A DNA stretch of 6,417 nucleotides from Candidatus Zhuqueibacterota bacterium (GTDB taxonomy: Bacteria; Zhuqueibacterota; Zhuqueibacteria; Zhuqueibacterales; Zhuqueibacteraceae), in the NCBI GenBank assembly GCA_013361015.1, contig JABWAN010000343.1, positions 1-6,417 on the forward strand. Direction: 5' to 3'. Shown piece by piece: positions 6,110 to 6,417 of this stretch. The notes beneath the pieces were generated by a model. That model had not been told where the DNA came from. It was given only the letters and a program-made list of their open reading frames with translations, and did not search any database. The translations under genes were made by a program, and so were the position numbers. The first letter of the stretch is position 1, and every line of letters begins with the position of its first letter.

Positions 6110-6417
6110 ATGAGTACAGCCAAAATTATACTGCGGCAAGTAGTGGATTGGCGCGCGGCGATTTGGGCCGGAGTGGCAAGCGGCCTCGCCTTTCTGCTCG
6201 TCAACATGCTGCTCACGCGAATCTATCTCGGCAGCCCGTGGATCATCGTGCGCCTCGCGGCTTCCGTGCTCATGGGCCAGGGCGTGCTGCCGCCGCCCGC
6301 AACTTTTGACCTCGGCATTTTTCTCTCAGCGCTGCTCGTGCATTTTTTTCTTTCCATCGTTTTTGCATGTGTGATCGCGTTTGTGCTGCACCGTTGGGGC
6401 ATGCTCGTCGGCATTAT
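6110..6417 (+). CDS. Multi-pass membrane protein, N-terminal part (3' end outside window)
   Basis: The frame opens at ATG 6110, 4 bases after GGAGGG at 6100-6105, and stays open to the right edge, giving 102 complete codons with no stop. The start reads MSTAKIILRQVVDWRAAIWA. Hydrophobic segments follow at about residues 16-38 (AAIWAGVASGLAFLLVNMLL), 44-58 (WIIVRLAASVLMGQG), 66-90 (LGIFLSALLVHFFLSIVFAC) and 94 onward, so at least three or four membrane helices are expected. I do not recognise the family with certainty; similar proteins in environmental genomes are often left as hypothetical or given loose transporter names. Its position just after dodecin suggests a possible shared transcript, with the hairpin at 6051-6082 between them. 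Confidence 0.75.
   Translation, partial: MSTAKIILRQVVDWRAAIWAGVASGLAFLLVNMLLTRIYLGSPWIIVRLAASVLMGQGVLPPPATFDLGIFLSALLVHFFLSIVFACVIAFVLHRWGMLVGI

Noticed and set aside
6073..6309. A 78-codon + strand frame overlapping the start of the membrane-protein gene.
   Set aside because: Its start lies in the arm of the hairpin with no ribosome binding site and its composition is Arg/Ala/His-rich. The other frame from 6110 has a good ribosome binding site and clear membrane helices.

Overview
The window looks like ordinary chromosomal DNA from a Gram-negative-type (two-membrane) environmental bacterium. The evidence is a signal-peptide-bearing, beta-rich predicted outer-membrane protein, an exported thioredoxin-domain protein and clear Shine-Dalgarno sites. 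The homodimeric (alpha2) type of glycyl-tRNA synthetase argues against most Proteobacteria, which use the alpha2beta2 enzyme. An uncultured lineage such as KSB1/Calditrichota would fit the style of the sequence, but this is a weak guess from general appearance. All supported genes are on the + strand.

Layout: (1) 1-363, the C-terminal part of recO (recombination mediator), cut by the left edge and including its CX2C/CX2C zinc site. (2) 515-1507, a secreted, probably outer-membrane beta-barrel protein of unknown function. (3) 1508-1765, an intergenic stretch carrying a degenerate, palindrome-rich repeat. (4) 1766-2056, a two-helix membrane protein resembling the nitrate/nitrite permease NrtS. 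(5) 2225-3562, glycyl-tRNA synthetase. (6) 3700-5364, an exported multidomain protein ending in a TlpA-like thioredoxin domain with WCGPC. (7) 5409-5702, a small charged coiled-coil protein. (8) 5703-5835, an intergenic stretch with a second, inverted copy of the same repeat style. (9) 5836-6039, dodecin, a flavin-binding storage protein. (10) 6051-6082, a strong hairpin. (11) 6110-6417, the N-terminal part of a multi-pass membrane protein cut by the right edge.

The genes do not form one obvious pathway. The left part holds housekeeping genes (recO, glyS) separated by independent envelope and transport genes. The right end (coiled-coil protein, dodecin, membrane protein) is a run of small genes with strong ribosome binding sites that may be stress or storage related; that link is inference from adjacency. 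I see no rRNA, tRNA, CRISPR array, insertion sequence or phage gene. I did not find a convincing new multi-gene system. The points most worth a second look are the intergenic repeat family, the unusual domain order of the thioredoxin protein, a stand-alone NrtS-like permease, and the small-gene cluster around dodecin.
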